Shown: in pieces, positions 53,159-62,242 of the stretch
Layout of the letters: every line of letters begins with the position of its first letter
How positions within the stretch are numbered: position 1 is the first letter of the stretch
Source: GYS-P2D sp964414425
Lineage (GTDB): Bacteria; Bacteroidota; Bacteroidia; Chitinophagales; Saprospiraceae
Reading direction: 5' to 3'
Assembly: GCA_964414425.1 (NCBI GenBank)
Contig: CAYPWL010000015.1
Coordinates: forward strand, 9,033-73,032
DNA length: 64,000 bases
Notes under the pieces: generated by a model
Told to the model about the DNA's origin: nothing
Seen by the model: the letters and a program-made list of their open reading frames with translations, nothing else
Databases searched by the model: none
Program-made: the position numbers and the translations under genes

Positions 53159-53560
53159 ATGAGAACCGTCATTTCTTTATTTGCCTTAACGTTGTTTTGC
53201 TGTGTTAATATTAACGCCCAGCAGATCATTGAGACTTCAGAGGTAAGCCAGTTTATGGACTACTTTGTCAAAACTGGCAAAGAAGAACCCTATATCGATG
53301 GCTGGCGAATCAAGCTCATAAGTACAACAGATCGTCGTGCATTAGAAAGTGCTAAGTGGCTCTTAGAAAAGAACTATCCTGCTGTAGTCTATGAACTACA
53401 GCATGAGGCACCCTACTATAGCATGAAAGTGGGTGCCTACGAAACTCGTATAGATGTTGAGCCACATTTGGCTTCATTCAAAGAAGACTTCCCATTTGCC
53501 ATACCTTTTCGGGATAAGGTTATGAAAATAGAGCTCCTCGGCGATGGCTCTGCGCAATAG
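53159..53560 (+). CDS. Secreted SPOR-like domain protein
   Basis: A 133-residue protein with a signal peptide (ISLFALTLFCCVNINAQ) and one SPOR-like domain from ~47 on. The pattern WRIKLISTTDRRALESAKWL, then PYYSMKVGAYETRID, fits SPOR domains, which bind denuded peptidoglycan at division sites. It overlaps the start of rodA by 17 bases and follows secA by 20, so it is in a single transcription unit with rodA. Similarity was judged by eye, so the domain call is moderate. Confidence 0.7.
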   Translation: MRTVISLFALTLFCCVNINAQQIIETSEVSQFMDYFVKTGKEEPYIDGWRIKLISTTDRRALESAKWLLEKNYPAVVYELQHEAPYYSMKVGAYETRIDVEPHLASFKEDFPFAIPFRDKVMKIELLGDGSAQ

Positions 53561-54944
53561 TCCAAAGGGTCTACCTAAATTCGATTGGGTCTTATTCATT
53601 ATCTATATCGCCTTAGTTGGCATAGGATTGATGATGCTTTTTGCCACGACTTATCATGATATTGATGAGGGCAATATCTTCTCACCAAATAGTACTTTCG
53701 GACGTCAAGCTATATGGGCCGTTTTATCCCTGGTTGCACTGATTGTTGTTGTTCTGTTAGATTGGCAGATATTCAATAGTCTGGCAATCCCGATATATGC
53801 TCTGAGTATTCTTTCACTGATCTTGGTACTCATCTTTGGTCGTGAGATCAATGGTGCTAAGTCTTGGATCGTCTTAGGTCCTTTTTCGCTACAACCCTCT
53901 GAGTTTGTTAAGCTCAGCACCGCCATATATTTGGCCAGTTTCCTCAGTGTGATCCGTAATGATCTCCGTAACATACGGTCACAGTTAGTCTCTGCCGCCA
54001 TCTTCTTGCTCCCATCAGCATTGATTATGCTCCAACCAGATGCTGGTTCAGCACTTACTTTTTTTTCACTGTTGATATTACTCTATCGGCGGGGGCTTCC
54101 CTCTCTCTATTTTATAGTAGCCATTCTCATTTTTTTAACGGTAGTTTTTACACTGATCTATGGGGTCTCTGTAGCACTTACCATTCTGTTTTTGATGATG
54201 GTAGCCTTCTTGGTTGACTTCAGTAAGATGAGGCTGTTTTCGATCATGTTACTGACGACATTGATCCTATCCTCGTTGGTCTGTTTTCAATTTGACTGGA
54301 GTCTGTACTCCGCCATACTTAATGGATTGGCTACAGTAGCTGTGCTATACTTCTTCAACCCACGACAATCTATTGGTACTAAGTTTTCGCTATTAGGTGG
54401 TATTGCGATGTTGGCATTGCTCTCATACTCGAGCCTGTTTGCTTTTAATAATATCCTGCAGCCCCACCAGCAAGATCGAATCAATGTATGGCTACAACCA
54501 GAGAAATGCGACCCTCGGGGCTCATTATATAACCTACTACAGTCTAAGTTGGCTATCGGCTCTGGAGGCCTTACTGGCAAAGGATACTTAGATGGCACCT
54601 TTACCAAACTGAACTATGTACCTGCACAGACAACTGATTTTATCTTCAGTACCATTGGAGAGGAGCAGGGGTTCGTCGGAGGCGTTGCGGTGATTATCTT
54701 ATTTCTACTGCTTATTGTAAGAATCATACAGAAGGGAGAAGACTCCAAATATCCATTCGTCAAAAACTTCTCTTATGCCATCGCTGGATTTATATTTTTG
54801 CACTTTTTCGTCAATATTGGGATGACGATGGGGATCAGCCCAGTTATCGGTATTCCATTGCCTTTTATTAGCAAAGGAGGGTCCTCTCTCTTAGCATTTT
54901 CAATGATGATCGGCATTGCACTCAATATGTATAAAAGTAGATAG
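53544..54944 (+). CDS. rodA: SEDS peptidoglycan glycosyltransferase RodA
   Basis: Polymerises lipid II during cylindrical cell growth. The 466-residue protein has about ten membrane helices and the SEDS motifs GAKSWIVLGPFSLQPSEFVK and QPDAGSALTFF, plus LQSKLAIGSGGLTGKGYLDG in the large extracytoplasmic loop and MGISPVIGIPLPFISKGGSS near the C terminus. The overlap with the SPOR-like gene suggests coupled translation. The tgt gene starts directly after the stop codon. The larger middle portion, compared with 370 residues in E. coli RodA, reflects extra helices typical of Bacteroidota. Confidence 0.95.
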   Translation: MALRNSPKGLPKFDWVLFIIYIALVGIGLMMLFATTYHDIDEGNIFSPNSTFGRQAIWAVLSLVALIVVVLLDWQIFNSLAIPIYALSILSLILVLIFGREINGAKSWIVLGPFSLQPSEFVKLSTAIYLASFLSVIRNDLRNIRSQLVSAAIFLLPSALIMLQPDAGSALTFFSLLILLYRRGLPSLYFIVAILIFLTVVFTLIYGVSVALTILFLMMVAFLVDFSKMRLFSIMLLTTLILSSLVCFQFDWSLYSAILNGLATVAVLYFFNPRQSIGTKFSLLGGIAMLALLSYSSLFAFNNILQPHQQDRINVWLQPEKCDPRGSLYNLLQSKLAIGSGGLTGKGYLDGTFTKLNYVPAQTTDFIFSTIGEEQGFVGGVAVIILFLLLIVRIIQKGEDSKYPFVKNFSYAIAGFIFLHFFVNIGMTMGISPVIGIPLPFISKGGSSLLAFSMMIGIALNMYKSR

Positions 54945-56072
54945 ATGGGATTTGATCTAATCAAAACGAGCTCCACTGGAAATGCACGTGCCGGTGTGCT
55001 CAGCACTGACCATGGTAGTATTGAGACGCCGATATTTATGCCCGTCGGGACGCAAGGGACCGTCAAGACGGTCCACTTCAATGAATTAGAAAGATTAAAG
55101 GCTCAAATTATCTTGGGCAACACCTTTCACCTCTACCTGCGACCAGGACATGAGCTCATCTCACGAGCTGGAGGGTTGCACAAGTTTATCTCTTGGGATA
55201 AACCCATGCTCACCGATAGCGGCGGCTTTCAAGTATACTCCCTCAGTGGTATCAGAAAGATTACAGAACAGGGAGTGAAATTTCAGAGTCCGGTAGATGG
55301 CTCTAGACATTTCTTTTCTCCAGAGTATGCGATAGAAATACAGCAGCATATCGGGGCAGATATCATCATGGCGTTTGATGAGTGTACGCCGTTCCCTTGT
55401 GACTATCAATATGCCAAGAGATCTATGCATATGACCCATCGCTGGTTAGATCGCTGTCAGACCTACTTCAAGGAAAATCCTGCTCTACATGGCTATAGTC
55501 AGATCCTTGCTCCGATCGTACAAGGTAGCACCTACGACGATCTCAGGATCGAGTCGGCTAAGTATATCGCTGATCATAGTGCCGAAGTCAACGCTATAGG
55601 AGGACTCTCGGTAGGCGAGCCTGCGCCGATTATGTATGATACAACTGTACTGGTCTGCGAGCATCTGCCTACACATCAGGCCAGATACCTAATGGGTGTC
55701 GGTACACCTATGAATCTATTGGAGTGTATCGATAGAGGCATAGACATGTTTGACTGTGTACTGCCGACACGTAATGCCCGACACGGCATGATATACACGA
55801 GTCAGGGTATCATCAATATCAAAAATGCTAAGTGGAAAGAAGATCATAGTGCTATCGATGCAGATCTGGACTGCCCTACGAGCAATCGCCATAGCAAGGC
55901 CTATCTGCGGCATCTATTCATTGTAAAAGAATCACTTGGTTTGCAAATTGCTAGCATTCATAACCTGACGTTTTATCTATGGTTAATGAAAGAAGCTCGC
56001 AAGCATATCCTTAATGACACCTTCTCCGAATGGAAGCCAAAAATGGTCGAACAGTTGGGTCGCAAACTCTAA
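54945..56072 (+). CDS. tgt: tRNA-guanine transglycosylase with a reduced zinc site
   Basis: Exchanges guanine 34 for preQ1 in queuosine tRNAs. The 375-residue protein has the catalytic DSGGFQVYSL, AFDECTPFP, GGLSVGEP and DCVLPTRNARHG with the nucleophile aspartate. In the zinc region, where E. coli has three cysteines (CDCYTC), the sequence is LDCPTS, leaving one cysteine plus the histidine in IHNLTFYL. Other Bacteroidota enzymes may share this. The gene begins immediately after the rodA stop; it ends at a terminator-like hairpin. Confidence 0.96.
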   Translation: MGFDLIKTSSTGNARAGVLSTDHGSIETPIFMPVGTQGTVKTVHFNELERLKAQIILGNTFHLYLRPGHELISRAGGLHKFISWDKPMLTDSGGFQVYSLSGIRKITEQGVKFQSPVDGSRHFFSPEYAIEIQQHIGADIIMAFDECTPFPCDYQYAKRSMHMTHRWLDRCQTYFKENPALHGYSQILAPIVQGSTYDDLRIESAKYIADHSAEVNAIGGLSVGEPAPIMYDTTVLVCEHLPTHQARYLMGVGTPMNLLECIDRGIDMFDCVLPTRNARHGMIYTSQGIINIKNAKWKEDHSAIDADLDCPTSNRHSKAYLRHLFIVKESLGLQIASIHNLTFYLWLMKEARKHILNDTFSEWKPKMVEQLGRKL

Positions 56073-56082
56073 AAACAAAAAA

Positions 56083-56103
56083 CGCCCATTCTTAGAATGG
56101 GCG
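56083..56103 (-). terminator. Terminator of the HtrA-type protease gene
   Basis: CGCCCATTC (56083-56091) pairs with GAATGGGCG (56095-56103) around TTA. Read on the minus strand, a T run (complement of AAAAACAAAAAA) follows, so it stops transcripts from the convergent 56156-57340 gene. Confidence 0.85.
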
Positions 56104-56155
56104 CCTCAAAACAAAACGAAAAACCAACTTTATCTTATGGATCTATAGGATCCTG

Positions 56156-57340
56156 TTATACTCCTTTTCTAAGCTTTACTGGTAAGCTCAGCTTTTTTCC
56201 TGCTCTATAGATTTCTAAATCAACAGTGTCTCCAATCTTAGAAAACTTCAATGCGTCGGACAATTGTTCAAAATCTCGAACTTCCTTATTGTCCACTCCT
56301 ATTATAACGTCCCCTATCTCCACTCCCGCTGCTTCTGCAGAGCTAAAAGTTCTACGTCCATAGCGATCTTGCCCTAAGTCTGCAACGACTACTCCATAGT
56401 CTATACCAAGGTTATAGCCATCAGCTTCTGCAGCACTTATCGGTAAAATATTCACGCCAAGCATAGCCCGTTGGATATCTCCTCCAGTCTCCTTAATCTC
56501 ATTCACAACACGCTGGACAAGGTTGGCAGGAATAGCGAACGAATAACCCGCATACACTCCTGTCGGTGATGATATAGCCGTATTTATGCCAATCAGTTCT
56601 CCTTCTACATTGACAAGTGCTCCACCACTGTTTCCAGGGTTCACGACAGCATCCGTCTGTATAAATTCTTCAATGGTCTTCTGTCCTTTGATGATGTCGA
56701 GCTCTCGGCCCATAGCGCTGATGATACCAGCTGTAACTGTCGAAGTCAAGTTAAATGGATTACCTACGGCTACCACCCATTGTCCTACCTCCAGGTTGTC
56801 ACTATTGGCAAACTCGAGATGTGGCAATCTTTTGCCCTCACCTTCTATTTTAATCACGGCGAGATCAGTACTTGGATCTGTTCCTAACTTCTGTGCTTGA
56901 TAGGTTCTGCCATCCTCTAAGATGACCTCTATATAATCAGCGAATCCTACCACGTGGTTATTAGTGACGATATACCCATCATCAGAGATTAAAACTCCAG
57001 ATCCCGTGCCCGCTTGTGGTCTCGAGCGAGATCTTCTGTATCCCCAGAAATCCTCAAATGGATCATAATTATCTCTTTGTTGATAGTCTACATAAGCTTT
57101 ATTCTGTGCTTTGATATGGACTACCGCAGGATTAGCTATCTCTGCTGCCTCAACGAAGTTAGTCTGCCTACTTGTGTTTGTCTCATGCTGTTGATTACTT
57201 GACGCACGATCACTCGTATCATACTTATCCGCCTCTGAATAATCATAGATGATAATCTCCTTGTCTAACATCTTGGCGGCCCCAATGGCAATAAATCCAC
57301 CGAGCACTCCAGCTACAATTAGTTGAAATATTGTTTTCAT
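56156..57340 (-). CDS. Do/HtrA family periplasmic serine protease
   Basis: Envelope quality-control protease and chaperone. The 394-residue product has an N-terminal membrane segment or signal (TIFQLIVAGVLGGFIAIGAA), the trypsin-like domain with catalytic His129 (VTNNHVVG), Asp159 (STDLAVIK) and Ser238 (NPGNSGGAL), and one PDZ domain from ~300. The single PDZ fits DegS/DegQ-short types. The uncleaved N-terminal helix suggests anchoring. I use the ATG at 57340; a TTG three codons upstream is less likely. It is monocistronic. Confidence 0.94.
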   Translation of the reverse strand: MKTIFQLIVAGVLGGFIAIGAAKMLDKEIIIYDYSEADKYDTSDRASSNQQHETNTSRQTNFVEAAEIANPAVVHIKAQNKAYVDYQQRDNYDPFEDFWGYRRSRSRPQAGTGSGVLISDDGYIVTNNHVVGFADYIEVILEDGRTYQAQKLGTDPSTDLAVIKIEGEGKRLPHLEFANSDNLEVGQWVVAVGNPFNLTSTVTAGIISAMGRELDIIKGQKTIEEFIQTDAVVNPGNSGGALVNVEGELIGINTAISSPTGVYAGYSFAIPANLVQRVVNEIKETGGDIQRAMLGVNILPISAAEADGYNLGIDYGVVVADLGQDRYGRRTFSSAEAAGVEIGDVIIGVDNKEVRDFEQLSDALKFSKIGDTVDLEIYRAGKKLSLPVKLRKGV

Positions 57341-57539
57341 TAATTCCAAATATTAGATTAGTAAATGACTCTTTGTTCTCTATCAAGAGCGAGCCTTACG
57401 TAGAGTAACAAAAGTCTCTATCTCAAGTTTTCTACATCTCAAATCTATCGTTGATATGAGCGTATGAATATAACCCTAATTGAATACTCTTATTACTCAA
57501 CATTCAGTTAATGCTACGTTAATTAAATCTTGAAAATAG

Positions 57540-57564
57540 AGAGAGGAGCTATGTGCTCCTCTCT
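57540..57564 (-). terminator. Terminator of the SPFH gene
   Basis: AGAGAGGAGC (57540-57549) pairs perfectly with GCTCCTCTCT (57555-57564) around TATGT, nine bases after the SPFH gene stop. The minus-strand reading continues CTATTTTC. Confidence 0.75.
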
Positions 57565-57573
57565 TGTTATTTA

Positions 57574-58368
57574 TCAGTTGGTCAGTCCCTTAACTACAGC
57601 CGTACTTGCTCCAAAAACATTGTTCTCTCCATAGCGCGATTTACCCTGTCTCGCCCACTCCAGTTCTATCTCAAGCTCCTTAAGCTTCAACTGGTCTGTT
57701 GTTGCTCGCAGTTTAGCCGCTTTCGCTTCATACTGTGCTGCCTCATAGAGTGCCTTTGCTTCAGCTATCGTTGCATTACCCAGATTCGTTTTCTCCTCAG
57801 CCATCTGTGCAGCGAGCTTATTTTTTTCGATCTGCTCGGCCGTACGCTTAGCTGCCTCCGAAATCTCCTGTGGGATATCTACATCCGTAATCTGTACTCT
57901 TGCCAGCTCTAAGTAGAACTCCGTCAACTCCTCTGACAAAATCGCAGACAGTCTCTCTTCCGCTTCACCACGTTTGGTCAAGTTAAGATCTACGGCCCCG
58001 TAACTCGGTATGACTTCTTTACCAGCAGACTTAATCGTCTTGACGAGTTTAGTCTCTACATCGGCAATCTCAGTATGGAGGAAGTTTACCTTCTTAGGAT
58101 TATACCTGAAGTCAACCGAGATCTCTACACCTGTAGACATATTATTCAAGTCATTGAACTCAAAGTCATTAACTACAGTCTGCTCTCGGCAGTCATACTC
58201 TACCATATCATCCCACATCCAGTGAATACCAGTATTAAGGCCCTCGTCGTGGATCTTATTCATATTGGTTTCTCCACCCCAAGAGACTTCTACTCCCTTG
58301 TGACCTGGCGCCACCGTAGTACAAGATATCGTCGTCACAATCGCCACATACATCATTAACTTCTTCAT
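57574..58368 (-). CDS. SPFH/Band 7 domain lipoprotein
   Basis: A 264-residue prohibitin-like protein. The N terminus MKKLMMYVAIVTTISC looks like a lipoprotein signal with lipobox TISC rather than the usual membrane anchor. The SPFH domain follows (APGHKGVEVSWGGE to ~175), then a long charged helix rich in Ala, Glu and Lys (QIEKNKLAAQMAEEKTNLGN to ELEIELEWARQG) that should oligomerise. SPFH proteins form large ring or cage assemblies at membranes. A 45-residue membrane-protein gene ends on its start codon. Confidence 0.82.
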   Translation of the reverse strand: MKKLMMYVAIVTTISCTTVAPGHKGVEVSWGGETNMNKIHDEGLNTGIHWMWDDMVEYDCREQTVVNDFEFNDLNNMSTGVEISVDFRYNPKKVNFLHTEIADVETKLVKTIKSAGKEVIPSYGAVDLNLTKRGEAEERLSAILSEELTEFYLELARVQITDVDIPQEISEAAKRTAEQIEKNKLAAQMAEEKTNLGNATIAEAKALYEAAQYEAKAAKLRATTDQLKLKELEIELEWARQGKSRYGENNVFGASTAVVKGLTN

Positions 58369-58502
58369 ACGTAATCATTTTTATCGTGAGCAATCTCTTC
58401 TCTCGAGCCTGACTCAGGAGCGGTTCGATTGAAGATTTTATACGTAACCCAAAAAATATACATGATAATGGCGGGTATAACCATCCAGACTATGATTTTC
58501 AT
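58365..58502 (-). CDS. 45-residue single-pass membrane protein coupled to the SPFH gene
   Basis: MKIIVWMVIPAIIMYIFWVT is followed by a charged cytosolic or periplasmic tail ending KNDYV. The protein has one strong membrane segment (~4-21). Its TGA stop overlaps the SPFH ATG (ATGA), the classic arrangement of translationally coupled partners, which supports a joint function. The ATG at 58502 is the only candidate start. No family is recognised. Confidence 0.65.
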   Translation of the reverse strand: MKIIVWMVIPAIIMYIFWVTYKIFNRTAPESGSREEIAHDKNDYV

Positions 58503-58688
58503 AATAGTAGGTTTTGTTTGAATCCAATATATCGACAAAACTCACAGGCAAAACGGTTATATCGATTAACTCCTAGGTAAATCCGACGATTACAAGGACG
58601 ATTCAGATTTTAGTATTTTAGTTGGATGCCAACACAAATGCCCTGATTATTTATAAAGTATAAGCCATTACATAATTTTTCTTCCCTT

Positions 58689-59735
58689 ATGAATTACCGT
58701 CATTTACTTCTATCCCTGCTCATGGCAATTCTGATGAGTTCATCTTGCATGTTTCCTCAGCCTGATGACAAACCTAAGGTGCTCAACGCTTTGATCATCG
58801 ATGGAGAGAACAATCATGGCACTTGGCCCAAGACTACTTTGATGATCAAAGATTACCTCGAAGAATCAGGAGTGTTTCATGTAGATATTGCTCGTAAGGC
58901 ATACGTATGGCAAGGTCCTCATGCGGATGAAGTACATGGCGAAGAAGGACGCTTAGCCATGCTCAACGAGTACCACATAGATGAACTCCCTACGACCATA
59001 AGAGTTGATGAGCCACATATGGATTCTACCTTTAGTCCCGAGTTTGCTAATTATGATGTAGTGATTTCTAATCTGGGATGGAAGGCATCGGACTGGCCCG
59101 ATGAAACCAAGAGGAACTTTGAATTGTACATGTCCGAGGGAGGTGGATTAGTCATCATACATGCTGCTAATAATTCCTTCGGTGATTGGGATGCTTATAA
59201 TGACATGATCGGCCTAGGCGGATGGGGTGGTCGCAATACTGCCTCTGGTCCATATGTCTATTATGACGATGAGGAAACATTAATACGTGATACATCTGAA
59301 GGCGGCTGTGGGTCCCATGGTCCAGGATTTGAATATGTCGTAACAACTCGTGCTCCTGATCATCCTATAATGAAAGGAATACCAACAGCATGGCTACATG
59401 CTAAGGACGAACTCTATGATCGTCTGCGAGGACCTGCCCAGAATATGACCATACTTGCCACAGCCTACTCTGATATCCAAGGGAATGCCCCTCCATGGGA
59501 CACAACGGCATATGGCACTGGTCGACATGAGCCGGCAATGTTAACCGTAGATCATGGCAAGGGCAGAGTTTTTCATACCATCATGGGACACAACGATTAC
59601 TCTATGGAGTGTGTAGGCTTCATAACGATTCTGCAACGTGGTAGCGAGTGGGCCGCTACAGGTGAAGTCACAATACCTGTCCCTGACGATTTCCCCAGCG
59701 TTAATAGCTCCTCATCAAGAGACTGGGAGTTTTAA
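58689..59735 (+). CDS. ThuA domain lipoprotein
   Basis: A 348-residue protein with signal peptide and lipobox MSSSC, then a ThuA (trehalose utilisation) class-I glutamine amidotransferase-like fold. The signature ALIIDGENNHGTWPKTT and the LVIIHAANNSFGDWDAYNDM-like run (around 155-175) with GGWGGRN fit the family. ThuA-like proteins are linked to sugar metabolism; the exact reaction is not established. The 3' end overlaps the pterin dehydratase gene by four bases, convergently. Confidence 0.88.
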   Translation: MNYRHLLLSLLMAILMSSSCMFPQPDDKPKVLNALIIDGENNHGTWPKTTLMIKDYLEESGVFHVDIARKAYVWQGPHADEVHGEEGRLAMLNEYHIDELPTTIRVDEPHMDSTFSPEFANYDVVISNLGWKASDWPDETKRNFELYMSEGGGLVIIHAANNSFGDWDAYNDMIGLGGWGGRNTASGPYVYYDDEETLIRDTSEGGCGSHGPGFEYVVTTRAPDHPIMKGIPTAWLHAKDELYDRLRGPAQNMTILATAYSDIQGNAPPWDTTAYGTGRHEPAMLTVDHGKGRVFHTIMGHNDYSMECVGFITILQRGSEWAATGEVTIPVPDDFPSVNSSSSRDWEF

Positions 59736-59962
59736 TGCAACGAATCAATAGCATCCGCTAATCTGCGATCCTTATCCGTGACAATATTACCCGCATCGTG
59801 AGTTGTGAGTTCAATCGTCACAGTATTGTAGACGTTGGACCAGTTCGGATGATGATCCATTTTTTCTGCGACTAAGGCCACCTTAGACATGAATGCAAAC
59901 GCCTCCACAAAATCTTTGAACTTGAATATTGCTTTGAGTTTATTGTCTTCTTCTGTCCACAT
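59732..59962 (-). CDS. 4a-hydroxytetrahydrobiopterin dehydratase (pterin carbinolamine dehydratase)
   Basis: Dehydrates the 4a-carbinolamine formed by aromatic amino acid hydroxylases. The 76 residues are shorter than the human enzyme (about 104) but hold the complete signature, FKDFVEAFAFMSKVALVAEK then MDHHPNWSNVYN and TTHDAGN, with the conserved histidines. This short form is usual in Bacteroidota. No phenylalanine hydroxylase gene is nearby. Confidence 0.92.
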   Translation of the reverse strand: MWTEEDNKLKAIFKFKDFVEAFAFMSKVALVAEKMDHHPNWSNVYNTVTIELTTHDAGNIVTDKDRRLADAIDSLH

Positions 59963-60139
59963 ATGCTTTTGTATATATTAATGTACAATGCTCAAAAAGG
60001 CAATGATATAACGCCATTATTTGTTCCGAATATCAATCAGGATCTAAAGCTTAATGATCTGTTAACCCCAAACTATTAGTGCTCAGAACTATTATCTATA
60101 GTATAAATCAACCGCACTAATAAAATCCAATATTACAAA

Positions 60140-61072
60140 ATGAATAAGATCATAATCCTTCTAATCTCACTCGTAGGAGCACTATTATTAAGCTCATGTA
60201 ATGATAAAACTGCTTATCCAACAGCAGAAGCATCGCTGTCTCCAGATCATGAAACATACTCGGAAACAAAGTCAAAGGAATTTGATGATTACTGGTATAG
60301 TGGTACTGGAGAGATCAGCAGTTATGAACTTAAGCAGGAGCGCTATGGGCAACAGCGAGAAGGGGATATTGTATTAGTCTTTGTGACGGAGCCATTCTCT
60401 CAAAAGAAACAAGTGAAACTTGATCGCCCCCAAAAAGCAGGTAAGGACAATGTGTCAGTCCTTAAGCTTAATCATATACGCAAGTTCAATACGGGGATCT
60501 ATGACTACTCAATTATCACTTCCACATTCACACCTGTAGAATTAGAACAGCATCCTCTTACCTTGAAGTCTACCACGAGCTCACAGGAGTGGTGTGGCCA
60601 CACCTACACACAACTGAACTTAGATGGGAGTCAGTATAGATTCCAGGAGTTCTCATACTTTGAGTCAGAAGGGGATAAAGACGCTAAAATGGAGGCAGCC
60701 ATATTAGAAGATGACCTATTCTCGCGGATTCGTATAACTGGAGGACTACTAGAAGGAGACATCAAGATCATACCATCTACGATATACAGCAGATTTGCAC
60801 ATGTACCCATGGAGCCTACGACTGCAACTATCACTAAATCTATGAGCGATGGAGTCGCCAAGTATGATGTACAATACAAGAATATCAATCGTAGCTTGAG
60901 CATAGATGTAGAGTCAGCATTTCCTCACAAGATTCTTGGTTGGAAAGAAGACTCTGGCAATGGTAGGATCACCACAGCTACGCTCCGCAAGTCCATCAAT
61001 TCGCCCTACTGGTCAAAGAATGGTGTCAAGGATGAAGGTCTTAGAGAAGAGCTTCAACTTTTGAAAAAATAG
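60140..61072 (+). CDS. Conserved Bacteroidota lipoprotein, sometimes labelled septum inhibitor Maf-like
   Basis: A 310-residue protein with signal peptide and lipobox LLSSC. The start of the mature protein, FDDYWYSGTGEISSYELKQERYGQ, followed by GDIVLVFVTEPFS and KKQVKLDRPQKAG, belongs to a family common in Flavobacteriia and relatives. Database entries sometimes carry the name septum formation inhibitor Maf, which is not justified by sequence: the real Maf nucleotide pyrophosphatase motifs are absent. Function is unknown; the beta-rich layout suggests an envelope protein. Confidence 0.7.
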   Translation: MNKIIILLISLVGALLLSSCNDKTAYPTAEASLSPDHETYSETKSKEFDDYWYSGTGEISSYELKQERYGQQREGDIVLVFVTEPFSQKKQVKLDRPQKAGKDNVSVLKLNHIRKFNTGIYDYSIITSTFTPVELEQHPLTLKSTTSSQEWCGHTYTQLNLDGSQYRFQEFSYFESEGDKDAKMEAAILEDDLFSRIRITGGLLEGDIKIIPSTIYSRFAHVPMEPTTATITKSMSDGVAKYDVQYKNINRSLSIDVESAFPHKILGWKEDSGNGRITTATLRKSINSPYWSKNGVKDEGLREELQLLKK

Positions 61073-61091
61073 CTATTTACAAGAGGGCATT

Positions 61092-62141
61092 CTACTTGAA
61101 TGACCAATCATAATTTCCTATCTCGGTTAAGGAAACTTTGAGGAGCTCTATACAGTCTCTCACATCTTGTTTATGAGTCATCTCAATATGCTGATGTAGG
61201 TATCTACATGGTATTGAGATGCCTCCAGAGATCGATCCTCCATTGGCATGTCGCTGTATAGCAGCGGTATCTGTGCCACCAGCGGGTAGTATCTCCAGTT
61301 GACTCTTGATCTTGTGCTTAGACGCTAACTCCTTCATGAAGTTGACCATCCTATAGTCGCAGATTGTGCCTCCATCGAGCACCTTGATTGCCGCACCTTT
61401 GCCGAGTGAGGTGATATATTCATGTGGTTGACTTGATGGCATGTCACAAGCAAGCGTTACATCCAAGTTGATCCCAAAGTCAGGATTCACTCCCGAAGCT
61501 ACTGCTGTGGCTCCTCTTAGGCCTACCTCTTCTTGCACTGTAAATACGCCATAGACATCATATGGACATTCGGTCTTAGCAAGCTCTTTAAGGGCTTCTA
61601 TCAGGATGAAGACTGAGACTCGATTGTCAAGAGACTTGGCATTAATACAGTCACCCATCTCTATCAACTCACTGACACGAGTGATTGGGTCTCCTACACT
61701 GATCAGCTTTTCTACTTCTTCTTTGCTATATCCGGTGTCTATGAAGAAGTCAGATACTTCGGGCATTTTCTTGCGTTCGGCTGCCTTCATGATATGTATG
61801 GGCTTAGTCCCCATGACTCCGATGATATCCTCCTTACCATGGATGACTACTCGCTGAGCCGTCAAGGTCTTTGGATCAAATCCTCCCAACGGGTGAAAGC
61901 GAATAAACCCATCATCATCGACAAATGTAGTTATGAAGCTAATCTCATCCATATGAGCCGCAACTAATACTTTCTTATCTTCTTTTCCTTTCTTAAGGGC
62001 AATGATATTGCCCATGGCATCAAGAGAAATCGAATCTACATAAGGCTCAACTTCTTTGATTATTTTTTCTCTTATCCGTTGCTCATAGCCTGGTGCTCCA
62101 GCAACCGCACAGATCTCGGATAATAACTTGACGTCTATCAT
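61092..62141 (-). CDS. M42 family metalloaminopeptidase
   Basis: Cytosolic tetrahedral aminopeptidase with a two-metal site. The 349-residue protein has APGYEQRIREKI, VAAHMDEISFI (metal His and Asp), KSLDNRVSVF (bridging Asp), VQEEVGLRGA (Glu pair) and CRYLHQHIE (His), all in the expected order. Members of the family are FrvX, YpdE and TET peptidases; sequence does not give the preferred residue. It is convergent with the Maf-like lipoprotein gene, 19 bases apart. Confidence 0.95.
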   Translation of the reverse strand: MIDVKLLSEICAVAGAPGYEQRIREKIIKEVEPYVDSISLDAMGNIIALKKGKEDKKVLVAAHMDEISFITTFVDDDGFIRFHPLGGFDPKTLTAQRVVIHGKEDIIGVMGTKPIHIMKAAERKKMPEVSDFFIDTGYSKEEVEKLISVGDPITRVSELIEMGDCINAKSLDNRVSVFILIEALKELAKTECPYDVYGVFTVQEEVGLRGATAVASGVNPDFGINLDVTLACDMPSSQPHEYITSLGKGAAIKVLDGGTICDYRMVNFMKELASKHKIKSQLEILPAGGTDTAAIQRHANGGSISGGISIPCRYLHQHIEMTHKQDVRDCIELLKVSLTEIGNYDWSFK

Positions 62142-62242
62142 ATCTTCATTTCGTTAAAGGCACTAAGATTATAATTAATTCATGAATAAGTAGTTCTTAA
62201 GTCTGAGTAGTTTAGCTGCTAATCACCTACAATTAATATCCT

